Source of the DNA: an uncultured Spartobacteria bacterium
GTDB lineage: Bacteria; Verrucomicrobiota; Verrucomicrobiia; Chthoniobacterales; Terrimicrobiaceae
Assembly (NCBI GenBank): GCA_937919825.1
Contig: CALFPA010000108.1
Location: forward strand, 1 to 64,000
Reading direction: 5' to 3'
Length of the DNA: 64,000 nucleotides
How positions within the stretch are numbered: the first letter of the stretch is position 1; each line of letters begins with the position of its first letter. The position numbers were made by a program, and so were the translations under genes. The notes beneath the pieces were generated by a model that was not told where the DNA came from, did no database searches, and saw only the letters and a list, made by a program, of their open reading frames with translations. This document shows, one piece after another, positions 36,656 through 44,479 of this stretch.

Positions 36656-38110
36656 TCAGTGGCGCGGACGCATATGGGGGAAGAGGATGACATCGCGGAT
36701 GCTCTCGACGCCGGTGAGCATCATGACAAGGCGGTCGATGCCGATTCCAATGCCGCCGGCGGGTGGCATTCCGTATTCGAGGGCGGCGAGGAAGTCGTCG
36801 TCGAGTTTTTGGGTTTCGCCACCGCTCTGGTGCTCGAGGCGTTCCCGCTGGATGTCGGGGTCGTTCAACTCCGAGTATCCCGGTGAGATTTCTTGGCCGT
36901 TGATGACGAGTTCGTAAACATCGACCAGGCGCGGGTCGGCGGCGTTCTGCTTGGCGAGGGGGACGAGTTCCTTCGGGCAATGGGTAACAAAGAGGGGGTC
37001 CATCGTTTTTTCTTCGATGAGCTTTTCGAACACATGCTGGGTGACCTCGAAATCGGCCTGGCAGTGGGTGACATCGATCCCGTGTTCCTGGCACCAGGCG
37101 CGGCGCTCTTCGGGAGAGAAGTCATACCACTTCGGCTCGACGCCGCGCAGGAGGTCCTCGTAGCGCGTGCGGCGCCAGGGGCGGGAGAGATCGATCGTGC
37201 GGGTGACATTTCCCTCGGCATTCTTGTGTTCGATGCGCAAGCCGCCGCAGATTTTTTCGGCGAGATGGCAGACCATTTCCTCAACGAGGTCGGCCATTTT
37301 CTCGAAGTCCGCGTAGGCCCAGTAGGTCTCGAGCATGGTGAACTCAGGATTGTGGCGGCGCGAGATGCCCTCGTTGCGGAAGTTGCGGTTGAGTTCGAAA
37401 ATTTTCGTGAACCCGCCGACGAGGAGTCGCTTGAGATAAAGCTCGGGAGCGATGCGGAGGTAGAGGTCCATGCCGAGCGCATTGTGGTGCGTCTCGAACG
37501 GCTGGGCGGCGGCTCCGCCGGGGATCGCTTGCATCATTGGCGTCTCGACCTCGATGAATCCACGGTCTTCGAGGAACCGCCGGATTTCGCGGACGATCGC
37601 GATGCGTTTCTGGAAAACTTCGAGTGACTCGCGGTTCGAGACGAGATCAAGGTAGCGCTGGCGGTATTTGATCTCGGTGTCCTGGACGCCGTGCCATTTG
37701 TCGGGAAGGGGGCGGAGGGACTTTGAGAGGACACGGATCGAGGCGGCTTTGATGCTGGGCTCGCCGGTTTTGGTGACGAAGGTCTCGCCCTCGACTCCGA
37801 GGAAGTCGCCGATGTCGAGGTGGTCGAACGCCGCCATCGCCTCGGGGGCGAGTTCTTTGGCGTTGAGATAAACTTGGATGCGACCGGAGTGGTCCGAGAG
37901 GTCGATGAAATGGCTTTTGCCCATGTTGCGATGGGCGGTGATGCGGCCGGCGGTGCGGACTTTTTGTCCCTCGGCAAACGCGGCGCGGATTTCGCCTGGG
38001 GCGCCGGTGGTTTCGAACCCGCTGCCGAACGGATCAATGCCGGCGGAGCGGAGGGCTTCGAGTTTCTGCCGGCGAATAGCCAGCAATTCATTGTGGGATT
38101 TTTCTTCCAT
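36656..38110 (-). CDS. lysS: Lysine--tRNA ligase, class II
   Basis: 484 residues beginning MEEKSHNELLAIRRQKLEAL. The N-terminal OB-fold anticodon-binding domain (VRTAGRITAHRNMGKSHFIDL) precedes the class II catalytic core. That core has motif 1 near RFLEDRGFIEVETPMMQ, motif 2 FRNEGISRRHNPEFTMLE and motif 3 GGIGIGIDRLVMMLTG. All key arginines appear intact. A start seven codons upstream (38131) is possible. It sits in a leftward run between the FHA gene (36 nt) and the amidase. Confidence 0.97.
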   Translation of the reverse strand: MEEKSHNELLAIRRQKLEALRSAGIDPFGSGFETTGAPGEIRAAFAEGQKVRTAGRITAHRNMGKSHFIDLSDHSGRIQVYLNAKELAPEAMAAFDHLDIGDFLGVEGETFVTKTGEPSIKAASIRVLSKSLRPLPDKWHGVQDTEIKYRQRYLDLVSNRESLEVFQKRIAIVREIRRFLEDRGFIEVETPMMQAIPGGAAAQPFETHHNALGMDLYLRIAPELYLKRLLVGGFTKIFELNRNFRNEGISRRHNPEFTMLETYWAYADFEKMADLVEEMVCHLAEKICGGLRIEHKNAEGNVTRTIDLSRPWRRTRYEDLLRGVEPKWYDFSPEERRAWCQEHGIDVTHCQADFEVTQHVFEKLIEEKTMDPLFVTHCPKELVPLAKQNAADPRLVDVYELVINGQEISPGYSELNDPDIQRERLEHQSGGETQKLDDDFLAALEYGMPPAGGIGIGIDRLVMMLTGVESIRDVILFPHMRPRH

Positions 38111-38146
38111 GCGATCTGTGGCGGCGTCCAATTTCTCCCCGAGGGA

Positions 38147-38656
38147 TCAGAAGGTCGGAGCCTGGATTTGAGTAATCATGTAAACGGCCCCGCCGATGGC
38201 GAGAAGGCCGATGGCGGCGGCGGCGAGGAGGTAGGTCATGGCGCGGGGGTCTGCGGCGTCGCTCGCGATGGGTAGGGGGGAGGAACAGATAAAGTTCTCG
38301 GGACGGCGGCTGGTCTGGGTTTCCAGCGATTCGGCTTCCTCATCATCCACTACCAACTCGCCGGAATTGTTCAGGGATTTGAACTGGGTGACGATGGAGC
38401 CGAAGCGAAGTTCGTCATCGTGGGTGAGCGGGGCTTTTTTGATTTGGCCGCCGTTGAGGTAGGTGCCGTTGGTGGAGCCGAGGTCTTTGACGAAAAACGC
38501 GTTGTTTTCAAAAAAAATCTCGGCGTGGCGGCTGCTGATGGAGGCGTCCTCGATTTGGAGGGAGTTATCCGGGCGGCGGCCGATGGTGGTGATGTCCTCG
38601 GGGAGATCGTGGGTGATCTCTTGGCCGTCGGGCATTTGGATCAGGAGTTTCGCCAT
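38147..38656 (-). CDS. FHA-domain protein with C-terminal membrane helix
   Basis: 169 residues. FHA domain in the first 95 residues with its phosphothreonine-binding signature: TIGRRPDNSLQIEDASISSRHAEI, then DLGSTNGTYLNG. A short acidic linker (DDEEAESLE) and a terminal hydrophobic helix (YLLAAAAIGLLAIGGAVYMI) suggest tail anchoring in the inner membrane with the FHA domain in the cytoplasm. It would recruit a Thr-phosphorylated partner. No Ser/Thr kinase is in the window. It lies 15 nt downstream of carA. Confidence 0.88.
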   Translation of the reverse strand: MAKLLIQMPDGQEITHDLPEDITTIGRRPDNSLQIEDASISSRHAEIFFENNAFFVKDLGSTNGTYLNGGQIKKAPLTHDDELRFGSIVTQFKSLNNSGELVVDDEEAESLETQTSRRPENFICSSPLPIASDAADPRAMTYLLAAAAIGLLAIGGAVYMITQIQAPTF

Positions 38657-38671
38657 GGTATGGAGGGGTGT

Positions 38672-39847
38672 TTAACTTTGGGACTTGGCAGCGGCCACTT
38701 CTTTGGCGAACTCCGCGAAGAAGTAGTCAGCATCGTGGGGTCCGGGGCTGGCCTCAGGGTGGTATTGGACGCTGAAGGCTTGGTGTTTGCTGTGGCGCAG
38801 GCCGGCGACCGTGCCGTCGTTGAGATTGATGTGGGTAACCTCGACATCCGAAGGGAGGGAGGCGGGATCGACTGCGTAACCGTGGTTCTGCGAGGTGATG
38901 GCAATTTTGCCAGTGCGGAGGTCTTTGACGGGCTGGTTCGCGCCGCGATGGCCGAATTTGAGTTTGAAGGTTTTTCCGCCGAGGGCGCGGGCGAGGATTT
39001 GGTGGCCGAGGCAGATGCCGAAGAGAGGTTTTTTGCCGATGAGTTGGCGAGCGGTTTCGCTCGCGTAATCGAGGGCCTCGGGATCCCCGGGGCCGTTCGA
39101 AAGGAAAACGCCGTCGGTGCCGAGAGCGAGGATTTCGTCGGCCGAGGTGGTGGCGGGGAGGACGGTGACATCGAACCCCTGACGCCGGAGCGAGCGGAGG
39201 ATATTTTTTTTCATCCCGAAATCGAGCGCGGCGAGAGTGTGGGTGACGGGCGGGAGTTTTTCGAAGACATTGCCCTTTTCATCGGACTCGCGGGAGTCTT
39301 CAGCTCCCCGGCGCAAAACCCATTCGCGGCTGAGTTGGTTGTTGGAATCCCAGGCGTGGGTTTCTTTCGAGGTGACTTCTTTGACGAAATCCACTCCCGC
39401 GTAAGCGGCGGCCTTGGCGGTTTCCACGGCCTTGGCGGGGTCCGTGATCTCGGTGGTGAGGCAGGCACGCATGGAGCCGCGGGTGCGGAGGTGGCGGGTG
39501 AGGGCGCGAGTGTCGATGCCTTGGATGCCAGGGATGCCGTGTTTTTTCAAATAGGCATCGAGCGAGGAATCGGAGCGCCAATTGCTCACGACCGGGCTGA
39601 GTTCTTCGATGACGAAGCCGCGAACTTGGGGAAGGTCGTTTTCGACATCAAGGCCGTTGACGCCGTAGTTGCCGATCTCGGGGTAGGTCATCGCGATGAT
39701 TTGGCCACGGTAGGAAGGGTCGGTGAGGATTTCCTGATAGCCGGTCATGGAGGTGTTGAAGCACACCTCGCCGGTTGTCGTGCCGGTCGCGCCGAAACTT
39801 TCGCCATGAAAAACCCGTCCATCCTCGAGTGCCAGAATCGCTGTCAT
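38672..39847 (-). CDS. carA: Carbamoyl-phosphate synthase small subunit
   Basis: Glutaminase subunit for carbamoyl phosphate (arginine and pyrimidines). 391 residues. The N-terminal CPSase domain (LEDGRVFHGESFGA, GEVCFNTSMTGYQEILTDPSY) is followed by a class I glutamine amidotransferase domain with Cys in LFGICLGHQ and His/Glu in VQYHPEASPGP. All catalytic residues are present. carB is not in the window. It lies 46 nt downstream of thiS. Confidence 0.97.
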   Translation of the reverse strand: MTAILALEDGRVFHGESFGATGTTTGEVCFNTSMTGYQEILTDPSYRGQIIAMTYPEIGNYGVNGLDVENDLPQVRGFVIEELSPVVSNWRSDSSLDAYLKKHGIPGIQGIDTRALTRHLRTRGSMRACLTTEITDPAKAVETAKAAAYAGVDFVKEVTSKETHAWDSNNQLSREWVLRRGAEDSRESDEKGNVFEKLPPVTHTLAALDFGMKKNILRSLRRQGFDVTVLPATTSADEILALGTDGVFLSNGPGDPEALDYASETARQLIGKKPLFGICLGHQILARALGGKTFKLKFGHRGANQPVKDLRTGKIAITSQNHGYAVDPASLPSDVEVTHINLNDGTVAGLRHSKHQAFSVQYHPEASPGPHDADYFFAEFAKEVAAAKSQS

Positions 39848-39893
39848 GCGCGGTTATCTAGCACGGCGGCGGCGAGGTTGAAATGGATTTTGT

Positions 39894-40094
39894 TTATCCG
39901 CCGGCGGCAACTTGGAGGATTTCGACGCGGTCGTTTTCGGCGACGGGAATTTTCGGCCAATCGGCGCGGCGGGTGGCCTGGCCGTTGTGCTCGAGGAGGA
40001 TCATGCGCGGCTCGAGGCCCAGCGCTGTCACGAGGTCGGCGAGGGTTTTCAAATCCACGAAGTCGCGCGGGTCGCCATTGATGTGAATTTTCAT
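39894..40094 (-). CDS. thiS: Sulfur carrier protein ThiS
   Basis: 66 residues, beta-grasp fold, ending in the obligate Gly-Gly (QVAAGG) that is thiocarboxylated in thiazole synthesis. The start MKIHINGDPRDF and the VAENDRVEILQ block match the family. Its ATG overlaps the thiH stop by 4 nt. ThiS works with ThiG and ThiF, neither of which is in this window. Confidence 0.92.
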   Translation of the reverse strand: MKIHINGDPRDFVDLKTLADLVTALGLEPRMILLEHNGQATRRADWPKIPVAENDRVEILQVAAGG

Positions 40095-41209
40095 CGAGAA
40101 GCGGAGAGGATTTCGGCGTCCCAGTCTTTCCAAACGGGATCGAGGCCGAGCTTTTGGAGAACGCCTTCGACGGTGCGGGCGTCGCGGTCGTCGGAGATAC
40201 TGAATTGCTCGGTGGCGGATTCGCCGCCGGTGCCGGGTTGGATTTTTCCTCGGACGGTGAGGTGGAGGGATTCCTTGCCTTGGCCGGTGTAGCCGCCGGG
40301 TTCGGTGTGGCTGCCGGCGCTCATCATGGTGATGCCGAGCGGGGCGATGAGGTCGCGCAGGGCGGCGGGTTCGCGGGTGCTGAGGACGATGCCGATGGCG
40401 GGGAAGGTCACACGCAGGGCGCAGAGGAGTTGGATGAACTCGCGGTCGGGGAGGGGATTTTCCGGCTCGAACTCTCCGGCGCAGGGGCGCAGGCGCGGGA
40501 GGCTGACGGTGAGCTGGGATTTCCAGCAGACGCGCTGGAGGTATTCGAGGTGGGTGGCGAGGGCGAGGGCTTCGAATTTCCAGTCGGTGAGGCCGAACAG
40601 CGCGCCGATGCCGATGCGGCGGAAGCCTGCTTCGTGGCCGCGCTCGGGGCAGTCGAGCCGCCAATCGAAATCCTTCTTTGGCCCGGCGAGGTGCATGCGC
40701 GCGTAGGTCTCGCGGTGGTAGGTCTCTTGATAAACGATCAACCCCTCGGCCCCGGCTGCGACGAGGGGCGTGTAGTCGGGAGTCTCCATCGGCGCGACCT
40801 CGATCGAGAGCGAGGGCACGAAAGAACGAAGGCGCTCAAGGCACATTTCGATGTAGGGGCCGGAGACGAATTTCGGGTGCTCGCCGGCGACGAGAAGGAT
40901 GTTGCGAAAACCTTCCTCGACGAGGTGCCTGGCTTCTCGTTCGACTTGATCAATCTCGAGGGTGACGCGCTGGATGGCGTTCTCGCGGGAGAAGCCGCAG
41001 TAGGCGCAGGAGTTGATGCACTCGTTCGAGAGATAGAGCGGGGCGAAGAGCCGCATCGTCCGGCCGAAATGGCGTCGAGTGGTGGCGGCGGAGCGGGCGG
41101 CGAGCTTTTGGAGCGCGGAGTCGTCCATGGGCGCCAGCAAAGCCTCGAAAGCCCGGAGGACCGGGGATTTTTGGCGGAGCGAATTGTCGAATATTTTGGA
41201 AAAACCCAT
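40091..41209 (-). CDS. thiH: 2-iminoacetate synthase (radical SAM)
   Basis: Cleaves tyrosine to dehydroglycine for the thiazole ring of thiamine. About 372 residues from ATG 41209; an ATG at 41239 adds ten residues but has no ribosome site, whereas 41209 has a purine-rich gggga about 8 nt upstream. The radical SAM cluster CINSCAYCGF (CxxxCxxC) is present, with the ThiH-type LVVAGEHP-like block, PMETPDYTPLVAAGAEGL, YQETYHRETYARMH and C-terminal TMMSAGSHTEPGGYTG. It is coupled to thiS; no thiG is adjacent. Confidence 0.92.
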   Translation of the reverse strand: MGFSKIFDNSLRQKSPVLRAFEALLAPMDDSALQKLAARSAATTRRHFGRTMRLFAPLYLSNECINSCAYCGFSRENAIQRVTLEIDQVEREARHLVEEGFRNILLVAGEHPKFVSGPYIEMCLERLRSFVPSLSIEVAPMETPDYTPLVAAGAEGLIVYQETYHRETYARMHLAGPKKDFDWRLDCPERGHEAGFRRIGIGALFGLTDWKFEALALATHLEYLQRVCWKSQLTVSLPRLRPCAGEFEPENPLPDREFIQLLCALRVTFPAIGIVLSTREPAALRDLIAPLGITMMSAGSHTEPGGYTGQGKESLHLTVRGKIQPGTGGESATEQFSISDDRDARTVEGVLQKLGLDPVWKDWDAEILSASR

Positions 41210-41352
41210 CAGATGATCCCCGCGGAGCGGTTGCGGCATTTATTCGCGGAATGAGGCGACTCGGCAAGAGGCGAATTTGATTGGAAGAAAAAAGCGGCAA
41301 AATCTGCCTAATCGTGGGAGTTGGTCTGGTGGGTTTTGCTACGAGAGAAAGA

Positions 41353-41368
41353 TGGCATGTCTGATGCT
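41353..41368 (+). promoter_or_regulatory. Candidate sigma-54 promoter before flgF
   Basis: TGGCATG (41353-41359), 4 nt, ATGCT (41364-41368) gives GG and GC separated by exactly 10 nt, close to the sigma-54 consensus TGGCAYG-N4-TTGCW. Rod and hook genes are often sigma-54 dependent. Against it: transcription would begin about 41379, after the apparent ribosome-binding site aaggag (41373-41378) and only 4 nt before the ATG. Confidence 0.35.
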
Positions 41369-41382
41369 ATGCAAGGAGCACC

Positions 41383-42132
41383 ATGATCGAAGGAATTTAC
41401 AACAACGCGGCCTCGCTGACGACGCTTGAAAAGTGGCAAGCATCTATTACGCAAAACCTTGTTGCATCAAAAGTCGCTGGTTTTAAGAAGTCCAACTTTG
41501 CGATCGAGTCGGACGATAAAGTCAAAACCAACTACAACCCCGATCAAAGCGCGGCTCGGCACACGGGGGGATTGCCCGTGCGGACGACCAGTATCAACTT
41601 TACCCCAGGTGAGATCGAACAAACTCAGAAACCGACGGATATCGCGATCGACGGACTGGGTTTTTTTCAGATCCAAGGTGCTGATGGGAATAACCTTTAC
41701 ACGCGGAATGGGGAGTTCCAATTCAATAACGAAAACACACTCGTCACCCGGCATGGTTTGCAAGTGATGGGTGATGGCGGTCCGATCACGATTGATCCGG
41801 AGCAGGGAGCGGTGACAGTGGCCAAAGATGGAACGATCAGCCAAGGAAATAACCTCCTCGGCCGGCTGCAACTTTTTAATTTCGAGGATCCGCAGGGCCT
41901 GACGCGCGTGGAGGGCGGGTATTTTGAAGCTCCGGATGGTGCTGCTCCTGAGGCTGTTGAGGATGGGCAAGTGGTGCAGGGAGCCATCGAGTCGAGCAAT
42001 GTGCTCCCGATGGAGGAATTGGTGAGCCTGATCCAAGTCGCCCGCGCCTATGAAGCCTCCCAACGCTCGATGCTTTCCCACGACGATTTGATTTCCAAGG
42101 CCATTAATTCCCTTGGCTCGACAACTGCTTAA
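41383..42132 (+). CDS. flgF: Flagellar proximal/distal rod protein FlgF
   Basis: 249 residues of the flagellar rod/hook family. N-terminal Flg_bb_rod helix (MIEGIYNNAASLTTLEKWQ), then the FlgE/F/G central block (DIAIDGLGFFQIQGADGNNLYTRNGEF) and the C-terminal helix (NVLPMEELVSLIQVARAYEASQR). It is assigned to FlgF rather than FlgG by position directly before flgG and by its divergent N-terminus. It has an aaggag box just before the ATG. It heads an eleven-gene rightward operon, divergent from thiH. Confidence 0.88.
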   Translation: MIEGIYNNAASLTTLEKWQASITQNLVASKVAGFKKSNFAIESDDKVKTNYNPDQSAARHTGGLPVRTTSINFTPGEIEQTQKPTDIAIDGLGFFQIQGADGNNLYTRNGEFQFNNENTLVTRHGLQVMGDGGPITIDPEQGAVTVAKDGTISQGNNLLGRLQLFNFEDPQGLTRVEGGYFEAPDGAAPEAVEDGQVVQGAIESSNVLPMEELVSLIQVARAYEASQRSMLSHDDLISKAINSLGSTTA

Positions 42133-42144
42133 CAACCCACTGCT

Positions 42145-42930
42145 ATGATCCATCGAATTCTCCAAGCTGCCTCGAGTGGCATGTATGCCCAGCAGATGAA
42201 CCTGAACACGATCGCGAACAACCTCGCGAATGTGAACACGACGGGCTTCAAAAAGAACAAAATCGAGTTTCAGGACATGCTCTACCAAAAGAAGCGCATG
42301 GCTGGTGCCGAGCAGGGAGCGGGCAATCAAGTCCCGGCGGGAGTCGAGGTCGGTAACGGAACTCAAGTCGCCTCGACGGCGAAAATTTTCACCCAAGGTC
42401 AACTCACCCAGACCGGCGAGAAGATGGATATCGCGATTCAGGGCGACGGATTTTTGGAAGTGCAAATGCCCGATGGAACGAATGCCTACACTCGCGATGG
42501 CGGGCTCAAAGTTTCGGCCAATGGCAACGTGGTGACCAATGATGGCAATCAGATCCTGAGCGGCTTCGGAACCATTCCGCCCGACGCGCAGGGAGTTTCG
42601 ATTTCGCCGGAAGGTCAAGTCACGGTGCAGACCCCCGGCGGCTCACAGAATTTCCAGATTCAGCTCGTGCGTTTTAACAACCCAGCTGGACTCACCGCGA
42701 TTGGGCAGAATCTTTATCAGGAGACCGAGGCAAGTGGCGCGCCCACTTTGGGAACTCCCGGTCAGGCGGGATTCGGCAGCATCCTGCAAAATTACTTGGA
42801 GACCTCGAATGTGAATGTCGCCGAGGAAATGGTGAACATGATCCTCGCGCAGCGCGCCTACGAAGTGAGCGCCAAAGCGATCCAGACCTCGGACCAGCTC
42901 CTGGAGATGACTAATAACCTCAAGCGTTAA
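42145..42930 (+). CDS. flgG: Flagellar distal rod protein FlgG
   Basis: 261 residues, the normal FlgG length. The start MIHRILQAASSGMYAQQMNLNTIANNLANVNTTGFKK-type region (split: ANNLANVNTTGFK) is highly characteristic, as are GDGFLEVQMPDGTNAYTRDG in the middle and LETSNVNVAEEMVNMILAQR at the C-terminus. It forms the distal rod of the periplasm-spanning driveshaft on which the P and L rings assemble. It lies 12 nt after flgF and its stop overlaps flgA by one base. Confidence 0.95.
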   Translation: MIHRILQAASSGMYAQQMNLNTIANNLANVNTTGFKKNKIEFQDMLYQKKRMAGAEQGAGNQVPAGVEVGNGTQVASTAKIFTQGQLTQTGEKMDIAIQGDGFLEVQMPDGTNAYTRDGGLKVSANGNVVTNDGNQILSGFGTIPPDAQGVSISPEGQVTVQTPGGSQNFQIQLVRFNNPAGLTAIGQNLYQETEASGAPTLGTPGQAGFGSILQNYLETSNVNVAEEMVNMILAQRAYEVSAKAIQTSDQLLEMTNNLKR

Positions 42931-43745
42931 TGAACCGACTCACTGCGATTTTTCTTCCGATAGCGGCGGCGACCTCGATACACGCCGCCGAATTGGGGGA
43001 TATTCTCTCGCCTCTGGCATCGTTGCCCGCGAATGCAGGCGCGGCCAGTTTGCCTGCTGCCGGCCTGGAGCAAGCACCGCCTTCGGTGGTGACTTCGAAA
43101 GGAGATTTTACGCTGGCCGACACGCAGATTTTGGATGCTTTGCAGCGCGAGTTGACTGCCAGCCTGGCGCTTCGCGGGGAGCTGAAGTTGAGCTTCGTCG
43201 AGCCTTGGAATCCGATCGAAATCAAGAACGGCAAAGATTGGAGCCTCGTCGTCGATGGGATTCCCAAAAGCGGGCTCTCTGCGAATTTTCCTATCCGCTT
43301 CAGCGTGATGGCGGGTGGAAAGAAAGTCGGCGTTTGGCAAACCGAAGTGAAGGCGAAACTCACCGAGCCCGTCTGGGTTTCCACGCGCCGTCTCGAACGC
43401 GGCGAGTCGATCAACTCCGCCGTCGCCGCGCTCCAGGATTTGGATGTTTTAAATACCAACAAGGAACTCCTGAAGGCCGATGAGAAGTTGGACTATTTTG
43501 AAGTCGCGCAGGCCGTCCCTGCCAATCAACCCCTCTCCCGCTCCGACATCACTCCGCGCCACATCGTGCGTCGCGGCAAGGTCGTGGATGTGGTCGTCCA
43601 AGAAGGTGGAATCAACATCTCGATGAAGGCCATGGCCCTCGCCGACGGCGGGGTGGGTCAGACCATCGGGGTCCGAAACATCGATAGCAAAAAAGACTTC
43701 CAAGCCCAAGTGGTGGGCTCAAACACCGTCCAAGTGAAATTTTGA
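42930..43745 (+). CDS. flgA: Flagellar P-ring assembly chaperone FlgA
   Basis: 271 residues with a signal peptide (MNRLTAIFLPIAAATSIHAA). An N-terminal part of about 130 residues precedes the SAF-type domain, recognised by VWVSTRRLERGESINS, NQPLSRSDITPRHIVRRG and the C-terminal GVGQTIGVRNIDSKKDFQAQVVG. FlgA assists polymerisation of FlgI in the periplasm. It is longer than many FlgA proteins because of the N-terminal part. The start ATG shares a base with the flgG stop. Confidence 0.9.
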   Translation: MNRLTAIFLPIAAATSIHAAELGDILSPLASLPANAGAASLPAAGLEQAPPSVVTSKGDFTLADTQILDALQRELTASLALRGELKLSFVEPWNPIEIKNGKDWSLVVDGIPKSGLSANFPIRFSVMAGGKKVGVWQTEVKAKLTEPVWVSTRRLERGESINSAVAALQDLDVLNTNKELLKADEKLDYFEVAQAVPANQPLSRSDITPRHIVRRGKVVDVVVQEGGINISMKAMALADGGVGQTIGVRNIDSKKDFQAQVVGSNTVQVKF

Positions 43746-43753
43746 AAAAGAAA

Positions 43754-44467
43754 ATGAAACTGACACCCATGTTTTTCACTCTGGCCAGCGTGGCCATCAT
43801 CGGAACCGGCATCCCTGACGCTCAAGCGAATTCGCTTTGGGTCAAGGCCGGCAACACCGAGCAGAGCATGTTCGCCGATAAGGTGGCGCGGGGGATTGGT
43901 GATATTTTGACGATTGTGGTGGATGAAAATACCACCTCTACGCAAGACGCTGACTTGCTCACTCGCGACGAGTATCAAGGTGGCGGAGGAATCGGGATCG
44001 CGTTCAATCAGTTTTTCAACCAGTTCCTTCAAGCTGCTCCCCGCCTGTTGGGATTGGCCACGGGACCCTCCACGACAGACGATGACGGGAATACTATCGT
44101 CCCTGTCGGAGGCAGTAACAATATCACGATTCCCACGCTGGATTTTGCAGCCTCGGGCGAGTGGAATGCAGGTGGCCGCACTGCAAACAAGTTGACCGTT
44201 TCCAACCGCACGGCCGTGACAGTGGTGGATGTTTTGCCAAATGGAAATTTGGTGGTCGAGGGAGCAAAAATCATCCGCACCGGCGTGGAAGACCAATACG
44301 CCTATATGCGTGGAGTCGTTCGCCCAGTAGATATCGAGGCCGACAACACTATTTCTTCCACAAGAATTTCAGATGCCCAAGTGGAGTTTGTTCCAGCCGG
44401 TGAGTTGACCGATGCCCAGAGGAAGGGCTGGCTGCTCCGTGCATGGGATAAAGTTAAGCCTTTTTGA
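43754..44467 (+). CDS. flgH: Flagellar L-ring protein FlgH without lipobox
   Basis: 237 residues. Family features: SLWVKAGNTEQSMFADKVARGIGDILTI-type opening (key part KVARGIGDILTIVV), the strand pair SGEWNAGGRTANK, and the VLPNGNLVVEGAKII and RGVVRPVDIEADNTISS blocks that end the protein. FlgH is normally a lipoprotein of the outer-membrane L ring. Here the signal peptide (MKLTPMFFTLASVAII...DAQAN) has no cysteine, and I see none in the whole protein. An upstream TTG (43742) would add four residues. Confidence 0.92.
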   Translation: MKLTPMFFTLASVAIIGTGIPDAQANSLWVKAGNTEQSMFADKVARGIGDILTIVVDENTTSTQDADLLTRDEYQGGGGIGIAFNQFFNQFLQAAPRLLGLATGPSTTDDDGNTIVPVGGSNNITIPTLDFAASGEWNAGGRTANKLTVSNRTAVTVVDVLPNGNLVVEGAKIIRTGVEDQYAYMRGVVRPVDIEADNTISSTRISDAQVEFVPAGELTDAQRKGWLLRAWDKVKPF

Positions 44468-44479
44468 TTTAAATCACTC

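Noticed and set aside
35395-36690. 431-codon rightward open frame
   Set aside because: Antisense to the amidase and the end of murI; a product of codon bias in GC-rich coding sequence.
38420-40081. 553-codon rightward open frame
   Set aside because: It lies antisense to carA and the FHA and thiS genes, which have clear catalytic motifs. The translation is Gly/Val/Glu/Asp-rich without any family pattern.
40154-41254. 366-codon rightward open frame
   Set aside because: Antisense to thiH, which carries an intact radical SAM motif.
41467-42618. 383-codon leftward open frame
   Set aside because: Antisense to flgF and flgG.
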